From Tistrella mobilis KA081020-065 (GTDB lineage Bacteria > Pseudomonadota > Alphaproteobacteria > Tistrellales > Tistrellaceae), in assembly GCF_000264455.2 (NCBI RefSeq), contig NC_017956.1, forward strand, positions 1,595,501-1,659,500: a DNA stretch of 64,000 nt, given 5' to 3'. This document shows positions 1 through 10,200 of the stretch, in pieces. The notes beneath the pieces were generated by a model that saw only the letters and a program-made list of their open reading frames with translations, had not been told where the DNA came from and searched no databases. The number at the start of each line of letters is the position of its first letter. The stretch's first letter is position 1. A program made the position numbers and the translations under genes.

Positions 1-737
1 TGGCGGTGGCCTGGACGGTGGCCCGGCTTGCGCGGCAGGGGCGGCCGATCCGCCTGGAACACGGGCTGGAGCGGCTGGAAAGCCTGGCGGCGGCCGGGAC
101 CGGCATCTTCCTGGTGCTGTCGATGATGCTGGTGATCACGCTGGCGGTGATCGATCTGGTCGAAGGGGCATCGGCGCCGACCGGCCCGGCGGTGGCGTTG
201 GGGCTTGCGGTCAACGGCGTCTATCTGGTGGTCAACGCCACCATCCTCGCCCGGTTGCGCCGGGCAGTGACATCCGACCCGTCGCCCTTGCTGAAGGCGC
301 AGGCCCGCCTGTTCGTCGACAAGGTCACGTCGAACCTGCTGATGGTGGTGGCACTGGGCCTGGGTTGGGCGATGGCCGGCCATCCGGCCGGGGGCTGGAT
401 CGATCCCGTCGCCAGCCTGCTGATCGTGGCCTCCATGGCCTGGTGGGGGTTCCAGATCATGCGCAATGCGCTGGGCGAGCTGATCGACGCCGCCTGCGGC
501 GAAGAGGTCCACATGCCGGTGGTGACGGCGCTGGGCCGGCATTTCGACCTGTATGACGATCTGGGCCGCATCCGGACCCGGCGGGCCGGCGGTCAGGCGG
601 TGGTGGAGATCGAGCTTGGGTTCGCCGCGGATCTCTCGATCGGCGAGATCGCCGCCCGCAGCCGCCGGATCGGCGCAGAGATCGAGGCGATGGTTCCGGC
701 GAGCCGTGTGACCATTCATCCCTTCGCCGTCGACTGA
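1..737 (+). CDS. Cation diffusion facilitator family transporter, 5'-truncated by the window edge
   Basis: This is the C-terminal part of a cation efflux (CDF) membrane protein; the open frame runs off the left edge, so the start is missing. Hydrophobic segments lie near residues 28-52, 60-84, 108-125 and 130-150 of the visible part. The segment starting [10 protein letters not shown] and ending ALGELIDAA is typical of the last CDF transmembrane helix leading into the cytoplasmic domain, and about 85 residues of soluble domain follow. Family members export divalent metals such as Zn, Fe, Co or Mn by proton antiport. The usual His-x-x-x-Asp pair of the fifth helix reads RLFVD here, so the His is replaced by Arg and the substrate cannot be guessed. 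Family assignment is fairly sure. Confidence 0.8.
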   Translation, partial: AVAWTVARLARQGRPIRLEHGLERLESLAAAGTGIFLVLSMMLVITLAVIDLVEGASAPTGPAVALGLAVNGVYLVVNATILARLRRAVTSDPSPLLKAQARLFVDKVTSNLLMVVALGLGWAMAGHPAGGWIDPVASLLIVASMAWWGFQIMRNALGELIDAACGEEVHMPVVTALGRHFDLYDDLGRIRTRRAGGQAVVEIELGFAADLSIGEIAARSRRIGAEIEAMVPASRVTIHPFAVD

Positions 738-944
738 TCGGGGGCTGTTGCACTTTGACGCGGTGCGGTAATCTTTTTCGCATTTGCGGTAGATATACCC
801 TCGCATATTCCGCGGAAAATCACCGGCATAAAAGATCATTGCGCGTGCCCGGGGTGGCGGTAACACTGTTTTCAGAAGAACGAGGTGACGGCCATACGCG
901 ATGCCGTCCCCGCCCGCGAGGAAACCCCAGCCGAAGAGGGCCGC

Positions 945-2699
945 ATGACGCAGTCGTCCCGTCATCCCGAGACCACCGGCGCCAATGTCCCGGTCACCGA
1001 CGAGCCTCTGCCCTACTGGGCATCGAGCTATCCGCCGGGCATCGACTGGCGCCTGCCCTGGCAGCCGCGGGCGGTGACGACGGTGCTGGCCTCGGCCGTG
1101 GCCGAATTCGGCCCGAAGCCGATGGTCTCCTTCGGTGAGACCAGCTTCACCTATGCCGAGATCGACCGGCTGTCAGACCGCGCTGCGGCGGGGCTCGCGC
1201 GGCTGGGGGTGGGGCCGGGGCGGCAGCTGGGGCTTTATCTGCCCAACACGCCCGTCTATCCGATCATGTTCTTTGCCGCGATGAAGCTGGGCGCGATCGT
1301 GGTGAATATGAGCCCGCTCGACGCGCTGCGCGAGCTGCGCCACAAGGTGGAGGACGGCCAGGTGGCCGTGCTGGTGACCCTGGCCCTGCCGCCCTTTGCC
1401 GAGACCGCGCTGAAGCTGGCCGACGAGACCGGGCTCGGCACGCTGGTGATGGCCCGGCGGCCCGACGGTCTGCCCGGCGATGGGCCGGTCCCGCTGCCCG
1501 ACGACCCGCGGGTGCATGACTATCAGGACGTCATCGCCTGTACCGACCCGGTGACGCCGGCCGCGATTGCCGATCCGGCCGAAGAGGTGGCGGTGCTGCA
1601 ATATACCGGCGGAACCACCGGCGTGCCCAAGGCCGCGATGCTGACCCACGCCAATCTGATGGTGGCGACGGAGATGCAGCATGCCTGGACGATGACCGGA
1701 GAGGATGCGCTGCTGAAGCGCGGCGAAGAGACCATGCTGCTGGTCCTGCCGCTGTTCCATATCTACGCGCTGTCCCCCTGCTTCCTGCGGGCGGTCGATG
1801 CGGGCTGGCATGTGATCCTGCATCCGCGTTTCGACGCGGCTACGGTGCTGCGCGATCTGTCTGCCCGCAAGGTGACCATCTTCCCCGGCGTGCCCACCAT
1901 GTATACCGCCATGCTGGCGCTGCCCGAGTTCCGCCAGACCGATCTCTCGGCGCTGAAGACCTGTGCGTCGGGTGGGGCGCCGCTGCCGGTCGAGGTGCGC
2001 GATGCCTTCGAACGGGCGACCGGCATTCCCGTGCTGGAAGGCTGGGGGATGACCGAGACGTCACCCGCCGGGACCGCCAGCCAGGCGCGGGACGGTTATC
2101 GTACGCCGCGCGGCTCCTGCGGCCTGCCGCTGCCCGGGCTGATTCTGGAAATCGTGGATCTGAACGATCCGGACCGGCTGCTGCCACCCGGCCAGACCGG
2201 CGAGCTGTGCATCCGCGGCCCGAATGTCATGAAGGGCTACTGGAAGCGCCCGGACGCCACGGCCGAGGCCTTTGCCGGCGGCCGCTTCCACACCGGCGAT
2301 GTCGGCTATATGGACGAGAAGGGCTATCTGTATCTGGTGGACCGCAAGAAGGACATGATCCTGTCCGGCGGCTTCAACGTCTATCCGCGGGTGATCGAAG
2401 AGGCGATCTACGAGCATCCCTCGGTGTCGGAGGTGATCGTGATCGGCGTGCCCGATGCCTATCGCGGCCAGTCGGCCAAGGCCTTCGTCAAGCTGAAGCC
2501 GGGGGCTGAGGAGATGGATATCGAGGGCTGGCGCAGCTATCTGGCCGACAAGCTGGGCCGGCACGAGATGCCGGCGGCGGTGGAATATCGCGAGGAACTG
2601 CCGAAGACGCCCGTGGGCAAGCTGTCGAAGAAGGAATTGGTCGCCGAAGAGAAGGCGAAATGGGACGCGGCCGGCGGCGATACCCGGGCACGCGCCTGA
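945..2699 (+). CDS. Long-chain fatty-acid--CoA ligase (AMP-forming acyl-CoA synthetase)
   Basis: A 584-residue cytosolic member of the ANL adenylating superfamily; it would activate a carboxylic acid with ATP and join it to CoA. The phosphate-binding loop YTGGTTGVPKAAMLTH is near residues 218-233, the aromatic/adenine motif GWGMTETSP near 365, the hinge region DRKKDMILSGGFNVYP near 465, and the C-terminal catalytic lysine motif PKTPVGKLSKKEL near 552. Order and length are normal for FadD-like ligases. The start at 945 follows GAAGAGGG by four bases; an in-frame GTG at 885 would add 20 unconserved-looking residues. Chain length of the substrate cannot be read from sequence. The downstream neighbour is a convergent thioesterase. 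Confidence 0.88.
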   Translation: MTQSSRHPETTGANVPVTDEPLPYWASSYPPGIDWRLPWQPRAVTTVLASAVAEFGPKPMVSFGETSFTYAEIDRLSDRAAAGLARLGVGPGRQLGLYLPNTPVYPIMFFAAMKLGAIVVNMSPLDALRELRHKVEDGQVAVLVTLALPPFAETALKLADETGLGTLVMARRPDGLPGDGPVPLPDDPRVHDYQDVIACTDPVTPAAIADPAEEVAVLQYTGGTTGVPKAAMLTHANLMVATEMQHAWTMTGEDALLKRGEETMLLVLPLFHIYALSPCFLRAVDAGWHVILHPRFDAATVLRDLSARKVTIFPGVPTMYTAMLALPEFRQTDLSALKTCASGGAPLPVEVRDAFERATGIPVLEGWGMTETSPAGTASQARDGYRTPRGSCGLPLPGLILEIVDLNDPDRLLPPGQTGELCIRGPNVMKGYWKRPDATAEAFAGGRFHTGDVGYMDEKGYLYLVDRKKDMILSGGFNVYPRVIEEAIYEHPSVSEVIVIGVPDAYRGQSAKAFVKLKPGAEEMDIEGWRSYLADKLGRHEMPAAVEYREELPKTPVGKLSKKELVAEEKAKWDAAGGDTRARA

Positions 2700-2733
2700 C
2701 GCTGCCGCCGCCGCTGGTCTTCAGGATCTGACT

Positions 2734-3528
2734 TCAGGATCTGGCCGCGGCCAGGATCCGCGCCACGGTAGGGCGTGGCCGCTCGATCGCGAAAAAGTGA
2801 CCGCCGGGAAGGGTGACGGCGCTGAAACCGGCCGCCGTGACTGCCGCCCAGCCGGCCATGGCGGCAGCCGGAGCTGCCCTGTCGTCGGCGCCGGAGAGCG
2901 CAAGGATCGGGCAGGGCAGGGGCGTGCCATCCGCTGCCGCCACTGCTCCGCTGCCGATGGCGAAATCGGCGCGCATCAGCCGCAGATAATGCGCCCGGAG
3001 CGACGGGTCGTTTCGTACCGCGACCGGTGTGCCGCCATAGAGCCGGTCGAGGGCATCGAAGAAGCGATCGTCGTCGAGATCGAGAAGTGCCGTGGCACGG
3101 CTCGGCTGGTCGGGCGGAATCCGTGCGCCGACCGCCAGCAGGCGGGGCGTGTGACCGGCCATGTGCAGGCGATGTGCCACCTCGAGCGCGACCAGCGTGC
3201 CCATGCTGTGCCCGTAGAGCACCAGCGGCAGGCCGTCATCATGGGCGATGAGCGCCGCGGTCACCGCATCGGCCGCCGTGGCGATCGAACCGACCGGCGC
3301 TTCGGTCGCCCGCTGTTCGCGGCCGGGCAGCTGGATGGCGGTGACGGCCGCATCGCGGCCGGCAACCAGGGCCCAGGGTCTGAAGGCTGCGGGACCGCCA
3401 CCGGCATGGGGGAAGCACACCAGGCGGATGACGGGTGGGGGGTCGCTGTCGGCGGCAACGGGCCGGACCAGCCAGCCGGCGGGATCGACGCGGACCCAGC
3501 GGGCGGGCGGCGGACGCAGAGCAATCAC
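2734..3528 (-). CDS. Type II thioesterase (GrsT-like alpha/beta hydrolase)
   Basis: A 264-residue alpha/beta hydrolase of the thioesterase II family that usually removes wrong acyl groups from carrier proteins of NRPS/PKS assembly lines. Visible features are CFPHAGGG near residues 38-45, the nucleophile elbow GHSMG at 106-110 (Ser108), an acid-loop Asp in SGADDRAAP, and the catalytic His in PGGHFFAIE close to the C-terminus. The start is GTG. No NRPS, PKS or carrier protein is nearby, so it stands alone; it could act on a remote cluster or on ordinary acyl-thioesters. Gene and stop are separated from the acyl-CoA ligase by about 30 bases in convergent orientation. Confidence 0.82.
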   Translation of the reverse strand: MIALRPPPARWVRVDPAGWLVRPVAADSDPPPVIRLVCFPHAGGGPAAFRPWALVAGRDAAVTAIQLPGREQRATEAPVGSIATAADAVTAALIAHDDGLPLVLYGHSMGTLVALEVAHRLHMAGHTPRLLAVGARIPPDQPSRATALLDLDDDRFFDALDRLYGGTPVAVRNDPSLRAHYLRLMRADFAIGSGAVAAADGTPLPCPILALSGADDRAAPAAAMAGWAAVTAAGFSAVTLPGGHFFAIERPRPTVARILAAARS

Positions 3529-3592
3529 GGGTCAAGTCCCCATTCTTGCAAGGAGATGCCGATCATCATGCCGCAGTTCTGCCGGGAAATGC

Positions 3593-3623
3593 AAAAGGCC
3601 CGGTTCCGAAGAACCGGGCCTTT
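3593..3623 (-). terminator. Rho-independent terminator of tRNA-Gln
   Basis: A perfect 13-bp stem (3594-3606 with 3611-3623) closes a four-base loop that reads TTCG on the minus strand and is followed by a short T run. It sits 7 bases after the tRNA 3' end. The stem is symmetric enough to stop transcription from the other side as well. Confidence 0.85.
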
Positions 3624-3629
3624 CAGTAC

Positions 3630-3703
3630 TGGCTGGGGGACTAGGATTCGAACCTAGGCTGACGGAGTCAGAGTCCGTAGTCCTACCGCTAGACGATCCC
3701 CCA
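3630..3703 (-). tRNA. tRNA-Gln (anticodon CUG)
   Basis: On the minus strand this 74-nt cloverleaf has a perfect 7-bp acceptor stem (TGGGGGA with TCCCCCA), discriminator G and encoded CCA. The anticodon stem ACGGA/TCCGT encloses loop CTCTGAC, giving anticodon CUG, and the T-arm contains GGTTCGAATCC. The U1-A72 acceptor pair is typical of bacterial tRNA-Gln. It has its own promoter and terminator. Confidence 0.97.
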
Positions 3704-3769
3704 TCAGGATTGCGGTGTCGCTTTCGCGTCCGCCGGGCAGTGTTTTGTGCCGCCCTCGTCGTGTTGGGG

Positions 3770-3798
3770 AACCTAATAAGACGGCTTCGTGATGTCAA
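3770..3798 (-). promoter_or_regulatory. Sigma-70 promoter of tRNA-Gln
   Basis: On the minus strand TTGACA (3793-3798) and TAGGTT (3770-3775) are separated by exactly 17 bases. The expected transcription start is about 60 bases before the tRNA. The perfect -35 box and exact spacing make this a convincing stable-RNA promoter. The rest of 3704-3991 shows nothing else recognisable. Confidence 0.75.
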
Positions 3799-3991
3799 GC
3801 GGGCTTCGCGCATTTTTTTGCCCGGGCCTGAAACCACGCCGTGGCCGGCGCCGGCCCCATGGCGGCGCTTTCAAAGCGGATGGAAAGGCGGTAGAACGGC
3901 AGGGACGGCCGGTTCATGACGGATCGGCGAGATATTTCTTTCAAGTCAACGACGCGGAGCCGGGATCCGGTTTCCGCGGACGGGAAGAGCA

Positions 3992-5329
3992 GTGACCGAG
4001 ACACCTGACGACCGTGCCGCGCGACAGTCGCGGCGGCGGAGGCGGGCGCGTCGCGGCCGGCGGAAGGCAGCAGCAGCCGGCACCCCGGCGTCTGTGCCTC
4101 CGCCTCCCCCGCCGGCTGCGCCGCCGCCTGCCGTGTCCCTGCCGTCTGCCGCCCCGGCGGCGCAGCCGGCACGGCCGCGCCCGAAACCTGCCATGCCATC
4201 CTCGCAAAAGGCAGCGCGGCCCGACGGCCAGAAGGCATCGTCTCAGGCAGCGCCGTCTCGGGCAGCGCCGTCTCGGGCACTCGATCCCCGGGACGACCGC
4301 GGACATCCGGCGGCGCGACCGACGGTGCCGCCCTTTGCGGCCCTGGATCTTGGCACCAACAACTGCCGCCTGCTGATCGCGCGGCCGTCCGGCGAGGATT
4401 TCGTCGTGCTGGACAGCTTCTCGCGCATTACCCGGCTGGGCGAGGGCGTCGAGGCGGGCGGGGTGCTGCTGGAGGCAGCGATGGACCGGACGCTTCGTGC
4501 GCTCAAGGTCTGTGCCGCCAAGCTGCGCCGCTGGCCGCTGGCCGGCGTGCGGCTGGTCGCCACCGAGGCCTGCCGCCGGGCCGGCAATGCCACGGAATTC
4601 CGGGCGCGGGTGCGCGACGAGGCGGGGCTCGACCTCGAGATCATTCCCGCCGACGAGGAAGCCCGGCTGGCGGTGATCGGCTGCGCACCGCTGATCGATC
4701 GCGGTGCCCGGCGGGTGATCGTGGTCGATATCGGCGGCGGCTCTACCGAACTGACGGTGATCGCCCCCGATCCCGAGGCCCCCGGCGGGCTGCGTCGGGT
4801 GGACTGGGTGTCGCTGGCGCTGGGTGTGGTGACCATGGCCGATCGTTTCGGCGGCGGTGACGTACCGCCCGACACCTATCGGGCGATGCGCGCCGAGGTG
4901 TCGGGCCGGCTGGCCGAGCTGGTGGCGCGGGTCGAACTGGACCGTCATATCGCCGATGGCGCCGTGCAGCTGGTGGGCACCAGCGGCACGTTGACCACAC
5001 TTGCCGGCGTGCATTTCGATCTGGCGAGCTATGATCGCGACCAGGTGGACGGTCGCGAGGTGGCGGTGGCGGCGATGCGGGAGACGGCCGAGCGGTTGAG
5101 GGCCATGGACCTGAGTGATCGCGGGCGGCATCCTTGCGTCGGGCGCTCGCGCGCCGATCTGGTGGTGCCCGGGGCGGCGATCCTGGAAGGCGTCTGTGAT
5201 GCCTTCCCGGTGGCGTCGCTCACCGTCGCCGATCGGGGCCTGCGCGAAGGCATGCTCTACGAGATGATCGCGGCCCATCGGGCCAGCCGCCGCCGGCCGG
5301 GGCGGCGTGGCGGGCGGCATGGCCGCTGA
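3992..5329 (+). CDS. ppx: Ppx/GppA phosphatase family protein with long basic N-terminal extension
   Basis: A 445-residue member of the exopolyphosphatase/guanosine-pentaphosphatase family (ASKHA fold), which hydrolyses polyphosphate or pppGpp. The catalytic domain starts near residue 113; the first phosphate loop ALDLGTNNCRLLIA is at 117-130, the second VVDIGGGSTE near 243-252 and GTSGTLTTLAG near 328. Residues 1-110 are a low-complexity Arg/Ala/Pro tail, including a tandem five-residue repeat AAPSR encoded by a 15-bp duplication (4246-4275). It is short for a polyphosphatase with an HD domain and matches the short alphaproteobacterial type often placed next to rlmE. The GTG start follows a purine-rich stretch. 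Ppx versus GppA activity cannot be decided. Confidence 0.85.
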   Translation: MTETPDDRAARQSRRRRRARRGRRKAAAAGTPASVPPPPPPAAPPPAVSLPSAAPAAQPARPRPKPAMPSSQKAARPDGQKASSQAAPSRAAPSRALDPRDDRGHPAARPTVPPFAALDLGTNNCRLLIARPSGEDFVVLDSFSRITRLGEGVEAGGVLLEAAMDRTLRALKVCAAKLRRWPLAGVRLVATEACRRAGNATEFRARVRDEAGLDLEIIPADEEARLAVIGCAPLIDRGARRVIVVDIGGGSTELTVIAPDPEAPGGLRRVDWVSLALGVVTMADRFGGGDVPPDTYRAMRAEVSGRLAELVARVELDRHIADGAVQLVGTSGTLTTLAGVHFDLASYDRDQVDGREVAVAAMRETAERLRAMDLSDRGRHPCVGRSRADLVVPGAAILEGVCDAFPVASLTVADRGLREGMLYEMIAAHRASRRRPGRRGGRHGR

Positions 5330-5378
5330 ACCGGATATCGGCGGCCCCCTGGCAAGGCATAACGGGAGATCCATCCCC

Positions 5379-6194
5379 ATGACGACGGGCAATGGCGGCC
5401 GCGGCGGCCGTAACGGATCGGGACGCGGTGGTACCGGCCGGGCCGGACGCAGTGGCGGCGGCGGCGATCCGATCGCCGGCCAGCGCATGGTCAAGCAGCG
5501 GGTCCGCACGGCCGGTCGGCGGTCGGCCTCGTCCACCCGCTGGCTGGAGCGGCAGCTGAACGACCCCTATGTCGTGGCGGCGAAGCGCGAGGGATACCGC
5601 TCGCGCGCGGCCTTCAAGATCCTGCAGCTGGACGAGAAATACGGGCTGCTGAAGCCGGGGCAGCGGGTCGTGGATCTGGGCGCCGCCCCCGGCGGCTGGA
5701 CCCAGATCGCCGTGGATCGGACGAAGGCGGGCCGCGCGGGCGGTGGCCGGGTTGTGGGCATCGACCTGCTGCCGGTGGAGCCGATCGAGCATGCGACGCT
5801 GATCCAGCTCGACTTCCTGGACGATGCCGCCCCGGACCTTCTGAAACAGGCGCTGGGCGGGCCGGCCGATCTGGTGCTGTCGGACATGGCGCCCCAGACC
5901 AGCGGCCATCCGCAGGTCGATCATCTGCGGATCATGCATCTGCTGGAGATCGCGCTGGATTTCGCCGCCGAGGTGCTGGCGGAAGACGGCGCCTTCGTCG
6001 CCAAGGTCTTCCGTGGCGGTGCCGAGGGGGAGCTGGTGAAGCGCATGCAGCGGCTGTTCCGCACGGTGAAGCACATGAAGCCGGCGGCCAGCCGGCCGGA
6101 AAGTTCCGAGATGTATGTGATCGCTCAGGGTTTCCGGCCCGAGGTCGCCGCGGCCGAGCGGGCGCGCCAGGGCGGAGGTGCCGCCGAGGACTGA
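5379..6194 (+). CDS. rlmE: 23S rRNA (uridine-2552-2'-O)-methyltransferase RlmE (FtsJ/RrmJ)
   Basis: A 271-residue SAM-dependent methyltransferase that modifies U2552 in the A loop of 23S rRNA late in large-subunit assembly. The SAM loop VDLGAAPGGWTQ and the K-D-K-E tetrad are visible: Lys in SRAAFKIL, Asp in VLSDMAPQTSG, Lys in FVAKVFRGG and Glu in SRPESSEMY. The first 30 residues are Gly/Arg-rich, probably an RNA-binding tail. The start at 5379 follows GGGAG by about ten bases; longer frames reach back into ppx but look unconserved. It lies 49 bases after ppx, so co-transcription is likely, as in many alphaproteobacteria. Confidence 0.94.
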   Translation: MTTGNGGRGGRNGSGRGGTGRAGRSGGGGDPIAGQRMVKQRVRTAGRRSASSTRWLERQLNDPYVVAAKREGYRSRAAFKILQLDEKYGLLKPGQRVVDLGAAPGGWTQIAVDRTKAGRAGGGRVVGIDLLPVEPIEHATLIQLDFLDDAAPDLLKQALGGPADLVLSDMAPQTSGHPQVDHLRIMHLLEIALDFAAEVLAEDGAFVAKVFRGGAEGELVKRMQRLFRTVKHMKPAASRPESSEMYVIAQGFRPEVAAAERARQGGGAAED

Positions 6195-7901
<1,707 letters not shown>

Positions 7902-7934
7902 CGTTATCCGGTCACCCGACTGACGACTTTTCCA

Positions 7935-7969
7935 ATCGGGGCGGGCGGCCGATGGTCGCGCGCCCCGAT
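7935..7969 (+). terminator. Hairpin after guaB, possible weak terminator
   Basis: A 9-bp perfect inverted repeat (ATCGGGGCG at 7935-7943 with CGCCCCGAT at 7961-7969) lies in the 128-base gap before the next gene. There is no T run, so it is at best a weak or Rho-assisted stop. Confidence 0.3.
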
Positions 7970-8029
7970 CGGTCATTCATTCCCTGCCTGTCATCGTCCC
8001 GCCGTCATCCGTTCAGGAGCCAGAGCCCC

Positions 8030-9382
8030 ATGACCCCCGCCGCCCGTGTCGATGCCGCGATCGAGCTTCTGGACACCGTTTTGCGCGAAACCCGTCCTGC
8101 CGATCAGGTCATCGCCCACTGGCTGCGCGGCCGGCGTTATGTCGGCTCCAAGGATCGCGGCTGGATCGTCGAGGCGGTTTATGCCTCGCTGCGCGAAAAG
8201 CAGCGGCTGGAATGGTGGGCGGCGCGCGTCGGCCTGCCGGCGCGGGCGCGCAGCCTGGTGATCGTGGCGCTGATGCTGATCGACCACCGCACCGGCAACG
8301 AGATGCCGACCCTGTTCGACGGCTCGACCCACGGCCCCTCGAAACTGTCGGACATCGAACAGATGGCTGTGCAGATGCTCCATGGCCAGGATCTGGCGGT
8401 GGAAGGCCAGCCCCGCGCCGTGCGCCTGAACCTGCCGGGCATCGCTGCCGACCGGCTGATGGCCCGGTTCGGCGACCGGCTGGAAGCGTTGGGCGAGGCG
8501 ATGAACACGCCTGCACCGGTCGATCTGCGCGCCAACGGCATCAAGGCCGATCGTGACGAAGTGGCGAAGCAGCTGGCACGTGAAGGCGTCGAGTCCGAGC
8601 CGACCCCGTTCTCGCCCATGGGCCTCAGGCTCGCCCGGCGCATGCCGATCTTCCACACCCGCGCGTTCAGCAACGGCCTGGCCGAAGTTCAGGACGAGGG
8701 CTCGCAGCTGGTGGCCCTGCTGGTCGATGCGAAGCCGGGCGATCAGGTCGCCGATTTCTGCGCCGGTGCCGGCGGCAAGACGCTGGCCATGGCCGCCACC
8801 ATGGCCAATAAGGGCCGGATCATGGCGCTCGACATCTCGGAAGCGCGGCTGGAGCGGATGTCCGAGCGCATGCGCCGTGCCGGCGTGCACAATATCGAGC
8901 GCCGCGCCCTGAAGCACGAGCGCGACCCGTGGGTCCGTCGCCATAAGCTGAAGTTCGACCGGGTGCTGGTCGATGCCCCCTGCACCGGCTCCGGCACCTG
9001 GCGCCGCGCGCCCGATGCCAAGTGGAAGCTGACCGAGGAAACCATCGCCGAGCTGACCGAGCTGCAGGGCCGCATCCTGGAAAGTGCCGCCCGGCTGGTG
9101 AAGACCGGCGGGCGGATCGTCTATGCCACCTGCTCGCTGCTGCCCGAAGAGAACGAGGCGCGCGCCGAGGCCTTCCTCGCCAGCCATGGCAGCGAATTCC
9201 GCCGGCTCGACGCCCGCGAGATCCTGCCAGGCGATCTGGCCGCCGCGCTGAAGCTCGACGGCCCCGATCTCGCGCTCGACCCCGCCACCCACGGCACCGA
9301 CGGCTTCTATGCCGTCGCCTTCGAACGCATCGCCGACCCGGCGCCGACCGAGGCGGTGCAGGGGGATACGGCGGGCGGCTGA
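8030..9382 (+). CDS. RsmB/NOP-family RNA (cytosine-C5)-methyltransferase
   Basis: A 450-residue SAM-dependent RNA m5C methyltransferase resembling RsmB, which methylates C967 of 16S rRNA. An N-terminal helical RNA-binding region (about 1-140) precedes the Rossmann domain. The SAM-site motif is DFCAGAGGKTLAMAA. The two family cysteines are in DAPCTGSGTWRRAPD (product-release Cys) and YATCSLLPEEN (nucleophile). The start at 8030 follows CAGGAG; the frame continues 26 codons upstream without similarity. The N-terminal region is less clearly NusB-like than in enterobacterial RsmB, so another tRNA or rRNA target in the same family is possible. Confidence 0.87.
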   Translation: MTPAARVDAAIELLDTVLRETRPADQVIAHWLRGRRYVGSKDRGWIVEAVYASLREKQRLEWWAARVGLPARARSLVIVALMLIDHRTGNEMPTLFDGSTHGPSKLSDIEQMAVQMLHGQDLAVEGQPRAVRLNLPGIAADRLMARFGDRLEALGEAMNTPAPVDLRANGIKADRDEVAKQLAREGVESEPTPFSPMGLRLARRMPIFHTRAFSNGLAEVQDEGSQLVALLVDAKPGDQVADFCAGAGGKTLAMAATMANKGRIMALDISEARLERMSERMRRAGVHNIERRALKHERDPWVRRHKLKFDRVLVDAPCTGSGTWRRAPDAKWKLTEETIAELTELQGRILESAARLVKTGGRIVYATCSLLPEENEARAEAFLASHGSEFRRLDAREILPGDLAAALKLDGPDLALDPATHGTDGFYAVAFERIADPAPTEAVQGDTAGG

Positions 9383-9482
9383 GCGCCTGGTCAGCCCATT
9401 TTTGCCATGATAAGGTGACCCCGGGGAGAGCCGCGCCTCTGAGAAACTATAGGTAGTCGTGGCTTGAGAGGCAGTGCTGGAG

Positions 9483-10118
9483 ATGGCCCGGATCGTCTCC
9501 GTCTCCATCCGGCAGCTTGCGGCCGGAGATGGCCACTGGCTGCAATGGCAGATTGATCCACCGCCGCCGGATGCCGGTCTTCCGGCGATCGTGGCCGGGG
9601 TGTTTGCGGAAGGGCTGGTTCGCCGTGCGCGGGTGACGTTGATCGGATGGCAGGATCCGTCACCATCGGGGCACGGCTGGGTGCAACTGCCGGGTGGTGA
9701 TCTTGCGGCTGCAATTCCGGAAGGCCGGTTTCAGCGACTGGTCGATCGGCTGCGTGGTCTGCCAAGGCCAGTGTGCCGGTCGACCACCGATGCCGATGTC
9801 GTTGCCGAGATCATCACCCGCGATGCATCCTGGAGCGACGGTGCCCAGATCTGCTTTCTGTCGGCGCGGACTGATCCTCCGCCATCCCCGCGCATCTTTC
9901 GCGTCCTGCGGCCGCGGGAAGGGCTGACGCCTGATCGGCAGCAGGTGTTGGTGTCGGAAGGCGTCACCGCGGTTGTCCGTCCCGAAGACGAAGGCCGGGC
10001 ATGCCGGATCGTCTCGATCAGGCCGGGCGCCGGCGCAGCCGTGCTCGATGATGTGGGAACAAGTGCGCGGGTGGCGGGTTTTGTGGTGGAGACAGGGTCG
10101 GATTCTGCTGCCACATGA
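9483..10118 (+). CDS. Hypothetical protein, 211 residues
   Basis: I do not recognise this protein. It has no signal peptide, no transmembrane segment and no obvious catalytic motif; it is rich in Val, Arg, Pro and Asp and looks like a soluble alpha/beta protein. The GAGAGG at 9466-9471 fits the ATG at 9483 with 11-base spacing; a GTG at 9474 would be too close. Third-position GC is somewhat lower than in neighbouring genes but still coding-like. The opposite strand is also open over most of this stretch, but that frame has poorer codon bias. It lies between the methyltransferase gene and mgtC, 82 bases before the latter. Confidence 0.55.
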   Translation: MARIVSVSIRQLAAGDGHWLQWQIDPPPPDAGLPAIVAGVFAEGLVRRARVTLIGWQDPSPSGHGWVQLPGGDLAAAIPEGRFQRLVDRLRGLPRPVCRSTTDADVVAEIITRDASWSDGAQICFLSARTDPPPSPRIFRVLRPREGLTPDRQQVLVSEGVTAVVRPEDEGRACRIVSIRPGAGAAVLDDVGTSARVAGFVVETGSDSAAT

Positions 10119-10200
10119 TCCGCAGGTGACGGCGGCCGGCCCGGACATTCCAGGATCTGTGAAGCGGTCCGCTATCCGGCCGCCTGCCAACGCCGTCGTC

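Noticed and set aside
2719-2743. Tandem CTTCAGGATCTG repeat as a mobile-element footprint
   Set aside because: Only two 12-base copies, at the 3' end of the thioesterase gene, without inverted repeats or a transposase nearby; a simple duplication is enough.
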